Shown here: piece by piece, positions 59,866 to 64,000 of the stretch
How the letters are laid out: each line of letters begins with the position of its first letter
How positions within the stretch are numbered: the stretch's first letter is position 1
Assembly: GCA_963669155.1 (NCBI GenBank)
Contig: OZ022576.1
Coordinates: 3,887,822-3,951,821 of the forward strand
Source of the DNA: Arbacia lixula
Lineage: Eukaryota > Echinodermata > Echinoidea > Arbacioida > Arbaciidae
Length of the DNA: 64,000 nucleotides
Direction: 5' to 3'
Translations under genes and position numbers: made by a program
The notes under the pieces: generated by a model
Told to the model about the DNA's origin: nothing
Seen by the model: only the letters and a program-made list of their open reading frames with translations
Databases searched by the model: none

Positions 59866-59985
59866 CTGCATCCGACATCCGACATTCCGACATACGACAC
59901 GACTTTCGACACGACATTTTAGTTCACACTGACAACGACTTTTCAAAATGTCGTGCAAAAAGTCGGATGACACGACATTTGCTGT
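59866..59985. repeat. Cluster of cgacat/cgacac motifs in both orientations
   Basis: ccgacat, cgacacgac and cgacttt recur at short spacing, and their complements atgtcgtg and aagtcgg follow at 59946-59985. The region can fold into imperfect stems. ttcacactg occurs twice. It looks like a small interspersed repeat; its ends are not defined. Confidence 0.55.
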
Positions 59986-60044
59986 AGGTCAATCAATTAT
60001 CAAGTTCTCTATGCAATAACCAAGCATAAACACAAGAAAAATAT

Positions 60045-60545
60045 TGATCTGAGAAGGACGAGAAGCAGGAGGAGGGGGGGCGGAGAAGAAGGAAGAAGGA
60101 TGAAGGGAAAAACTTACGGCAAAGGCGGGAGAAAAGGGAGGAGAAAATGGGAGCGGTAGAAGACGGGAGTAAGAAAGTTAAAAGGAAGAGATGAAAAAGG
60201 TGGAAGGGAATATATAAGGAGGGGGAGAGGGAAGGAAAGGGGAGAAAGGGAACAAGGGAGGGGAGGGGAGGGTGGATTGAGTGAGGAATAGAGGAGAAGA
60301 GGAGGAGCAGTACGGCAAGGAAGGAAGGAGGAAGAGGGGTGGGTGGGTATGGAAAAGAATCAAGTGAGAATGACTAGAAGAAAGAAGGGTGAATGAGGAG
60401 GACAAACAAAAGATGAAAGACAACTAGATGATCATCGTCTTCCTCCTTCTCCACCGTCTCCCTCCTCCTCCACGCATTCGCTTCCCTCTCTTTCTTCTCC
60501 TTCCCTCTACTCTTACGTCTCCTTGTTCATTCTCATGCTCTTGCC
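60045..60545. repeat. Purine tract (60045-60421) followed by pyrimidine tract (60430-60545)
   Basis: About 375 bases that are almost all A and G on the plus strand switch abruptly at atgatcatcg to about 110 bases almost all C and T. The open frames on both strands here are low-complexity Pro/Ser/Leu-rich and are not credible proteins. Confidence 0.85.
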
Positions 60546-63500
60546 TCAATACTAGATCAAGTTACAGATACGTACTTATCCAAAATAGAGGAAAACCAGC
60601 ATCAATATTTCGTGTTGGGAAGTTGGCATAATCACACTCGCCCTCATCCTTCTTTACAATGGTGAAGAGAAAGAATTTACGATATTACAGCAATCATAAC
60701 AATAGTCCATTATAAGAGGGAAGGCTATGTCTTTATCTAGTTCATTCGCTATGCCTATGTTAAGGCATGTTTGTGATTTTTTTTTTATACCAGACATATG
60801 CAGTATAAATCATATCAGCAACATGACATTGTATACATGTAGGCCTACAATATAGTTTGCAGGTACCTGGATTCCTCAAATAGAAATATAAAATTATTCT
60901 GTTAGACTCTGCTTTGACAAATCTGCATCAACATACCAAAATTACCCCCCCCCCCCCCCCCCTCCGTCCCATCCTCTCTTTCATGAACACAGCGAAGGCA
61001 TATCTACCCCCTCGGCACCAAACTCCCCTAATCTACGGCTACATCTGTACATATTTGTTTCAGCCTTAACGCCCCTTCTTAATTTTCCTTTCACAGATTC
61101 GATCATTTATGCTATATAGACGGTTGAAATACACGGTGAGAACTTTCTTAGAGATCAAGAAACAACATTATCCTACGAAGCTACATCGGAACATTATCAT
61201 ACGAAGCTACATCGGAAGGGCCCCCCCCCCCCCCCCCCCCCCTCTTCTCAGACATCCTTCTCCCGCATCCTCGAAATGGCATCTTTCCCTTAAAAAAAAA
61301 AAACTTTACATGTTCACGCCAGTGTGCGAGATGCAAGAAAAGTATCAAATAAAACATTATGAACAGTTGAACAGGCCTACTCCTGATATTGAATTTAAAT
61401 CTATGCAAAGAAATTTTGAATATTGGTACATTCTTTTTAGGAACATCCCGCATATCTACAGCCATTCTACATGTAATAATTATAATAACTGACGAACTAA
61501 ATCATTCCACCAACAGTGACTCTGCAAGAAAAATAGTTTAACTTCTTATTTTTTCAGTCTACAAACTATTAACGTTAAGAAGTTTTGACGTTAAGAAAAC
61601 TGTCACCATTCCCCGAAAAACAAATATGAATCTACATTAGCTCCTCATGTAAATTTAGTTGAGAGTCTTCTAAACCCGAAAGAAAAGTTACTTAAACCCA
61701 TGAATACAGGCCAATTCATCTGTATTTCTGTTAGTCAGATCTCACTAAAATTAAGGTTTGGTTATGTTGGTAGACTTTACATGAGCAGATAACTTGCTGT
61801 GATTGAAGTATAGACTCTACTTGATGATATTGATAGATGGCTGACTAGTATACGAATTGTAACTAAACAAGGAAATCTGAGTGTAGCAAATTATCTATTC
61901 TAATTCTAGAGGTAGACTGCATACATTTATAGTACGAACCAACGTCAGATATATCTAACAGTCTATTCATTTCTTTACTAAAACTAGTATCTATCTAATA
62001 CGAGTATTCACTCCGTGGACCTAGATCTATTCGCATGAGCACGCCCGGCCGGTCGGCCGGCTGGTTAGATTTATCATAACAACAAGATAGACCTACTGGC
62101 TACCCATGATACCGTACGGTCGAGTCCAGATCCCGAGTCCAGATCTAAAAGAAAACATGAGTAGTAGACTGGCTGCTGAAGAAACTTGTTTGGATCTGGG
62201 AAATCTACACTCTGATTAATAGACCTTACACTCTAATTAATAGACCTAGACCCTCTAGATATCTGTGTTGTTATGAGTTGGTGCATCGTAGCCCTGGGAC
62301 TGCTATCGCGTAGCGGGAGCGTGAGCGGGCTGGTCGCAGTATAAAGTGTATCTGGATCAATGATACGTTTGTCGTTAGATCTCACTTCGATCTCATGACA
62401 TTTAAAAGCATAACAACCATGTTGACCTCGAGGCTGTAGACCTGTAACTTAAGTTTAGATCCAACGTATGAATTAGATCTAGATCTATCTATTAAAACTC
62501 TGACATTCGAACAGAGTGATTAGTAAATACAGAACACACTACAATTAACTGCAGTACCGTTTAGAGGTATAGTAGAGTACGCGTATACTATTACGGATGT
62601 TTATGTTGAACTGTTGGTTATGCAACAGCTTTCTAGCAGTAGATCTAGACTAGAGCCTAATCCGAGTAGGACAGGTTTACTCAATTGATAACGTTCAATA
62701 CCAGTCTAGACCTCTAAAACTGGAATTACAATGTATGTCCAGGCCTTTCAAAGTTAAAGTGCGATTTAGATCTCACAAGACTTTCAAGCGTAGAATGATG
62801 ACATTTATGCAGGTAGATAACTCATAACAGTTGCATACACCATCAATCATCGTTGACCTTTTTACATAGACCCTTGGCCTTGGGTCTGTATAATTTTTAA
62901 CGTTTACTTATAAATACGACTACGTACACCTACTCGAACGTAAACATCGAGTCGAGTCTTTAAAACTAAATTACCACTGAATACCGAGATTAACTCGCTA
63001 TTAGCTGACATTAATAGACATTGATTAACTTACCGCCAATAAGGAATCACATTTTGCCCATCTTTCTTTACAAACGATGGCAAAAAGCTTCACCAAAACA
63101 TTGTGGCGGTTTTGTACTATAGCCGGGTTATGACTATAATAAAAATGTGGTGTTAAATATGATGAAGTTAAGGTTGATAAACATCGGTTCATGCAGTAAT
63201 CCTAAAATCACTATCAATCGCACGTGAAACACCTCAAATCATCATTGCGTGCTCTCATCACATTTGCCAACATAAAAATAAAAACAATTACGATTGGTCA
63301 GACACTATACAAAACTTCGTTGTACACAAATGTACGGTTGAATGTGCGTTTAATTATATGTATTCAAATCTCTTGTGAAGTAATTCTCCTTCCGTGAACA
63401 CAATATATATGCATGTAATTTACTTATGGAAAATACCGATATACCTTTATCTTTGGTTGCTGTTTATTTATCAACAATATAATTAGGAAATAAATGGGTA

Positions 63501-63824
63501 TTCGTATAGTTATAGTTCGTACTAATGGGTACGATGGTTTGTGTTGGTTTATCACGATAGTGTATCCATATGACAATAGCGATGCAAGTCAATAACTGTC
63601 GTGAATATCCAACGGTTAATATTCATCCGTTTACTGAGCTCTAGTAGATTTTGTAATCCACAAGCGTTTGTTTTTATAAACAATATGTTAAGCCTACTTG
63701 GGCTATAGAATTTATCTGTATTGCCTTATTATAAAGGCTGTGGTTATTTAACCTGCAATGAAATGTGCATCCATAAAAAGTGCAACTCGGTAACATGCAC
63801 GTCACGAGTGAGGTGCTAAAGTTG

Positions 63825-63838
63825 ACACTAGATGGCGC
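63825..63838 (+). promoter_or_regulatory. CTCF-like core motif
   Basis: acactagatggcgc matches 13 of 14 positions of the bilaterian CTCF core CCASYAGRKGGCRS. A single match in 64 kb can occur by chance, and occupancy is not shown by sequence. Confidence 0.3.
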
Positions 63839-63944
63839 TAATTTAAAATGATCCTTTATTTAGGAGGCTACCAATGTTTGGTGCGCGTAATTAGAACATC
63901 AAATTACGCTCTTCATCGACCGGCGCAACTTGTTGCGGGTCGGG

Positions 63945-63954
63945 TATATATATA
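63945..63954 (+). promoter_or_regulatory. TATA-like box near the right edge
   Basis: tatatatata is preceded by the GC-rich palindrome cgcaacttgttgcg (63924-63937). If used on the plus strand, transcription would start about 30 bases downstream, still inside the window. No coding sequence follows before the end. Confidence 0.25.
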
Positions 63955-64000
63955 CTGGAATTATTACATCAGCTGAATATTACCGAGGAAATACTCTCAA

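Larger units (their letters stand above)
60546..64000. other. Right flank; no gene supported
   Basis: It contains poly(C) runs at about 60945-60962 and 61217-61242, a 26-bp tandem duplication at about 61165-61216, and many agatctag-type motifs. No exon with family similarity is recognisable on either strand. A TATA-like box and a CTCF-like motif lie near the right edge, so this may be the upstream region of a gene that starts beyond the window. Confidence 0.4.

Noticed and set aside
60178..60423. Pro/Ser/Leu-rich minus-strand frame
   Set aside because: Translation of the complement of a purine tract; no gene context.

Overview
The window is animal nuclear DNA, AT-rich, with small GT-AG-spliced exons, long introns and many short repeats. 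Every gene that can be recognised is a metazoan housekeeping, ciliary or developmental gene. The protein divergence, the frequent acatgtac motifs, the GTCCGTCCGTCC and (GACGGAC)n tails, and the very many short inverted-repeat elements suggest a marine deuterostome. An echinoderm (sea urchin or sea star) is my best guess, but this is inference and not a placement. I see no bacterial operons, CRISPR arrays, rRNA or tRNA genes.

Layout. (1) 1.1-6.4 kb, plus strand: MNS1, a coiled-coil protein of ciliary and flagellar axonemes. Seven exons are visible; the start codon is not. (2) 12.2-22.9 kb, minus strand, tail-to-tail with MNS1: a complete 14-exon BZW1/BZW2 homologue (eIF5-mimic protein, 428 aa), with a probable non-coding first exon near 23.3 or 24.3 kb. 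(3) 29.8-34.4 kb, minus strand: a three-exon type II membrane glycosyltransferase of the PF03407 nucleotide-diphospho-sugar transferase type (301 aa). (4) 36.3-52.8 kb, plus strand, head-to-head with the glycosyltransferase: a complete 19-exon cytoplasmic methionyl-tRNA synthetase, MARS1 (931 aa). (5) 55.9-57.1 kb, plus strand: a divergent forkhead transcription factor with an intronless coding region (about 390 aa) and probably an intron in its 3' UTR. The last 5 kb has no gene I can support; its right edge carries a TATA-like box.

The exon models were assembled by hand from acceptors, donors, reading phase and protein family similarity. For BZW, MARS1 and the glycosyltransferase all phases close from start to stop. 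The five genes are not an operon and share no pathway. BZW (start-codon selection) and MARS1 (Met-tRNA charging) both act in translation, but their proximity is probably accidental.

Most of the unexplained structure is in introns and intergenic DNA. It includes two terminal-inverted-repeat elements with internal tandem arrays, a second array family, several hairpin elements (MITE-like), two broken non-LTR retrotransposon tails, and local duplications that copy exon edges together with their splice sites. Three array families carry regularly spaced DR1-type nuclear-receptor motifs. I found no convincing new multi-gene system. The most notable items are the orphan forkhead, the DR1-bearing arrays and the duplicated splice-site edges.
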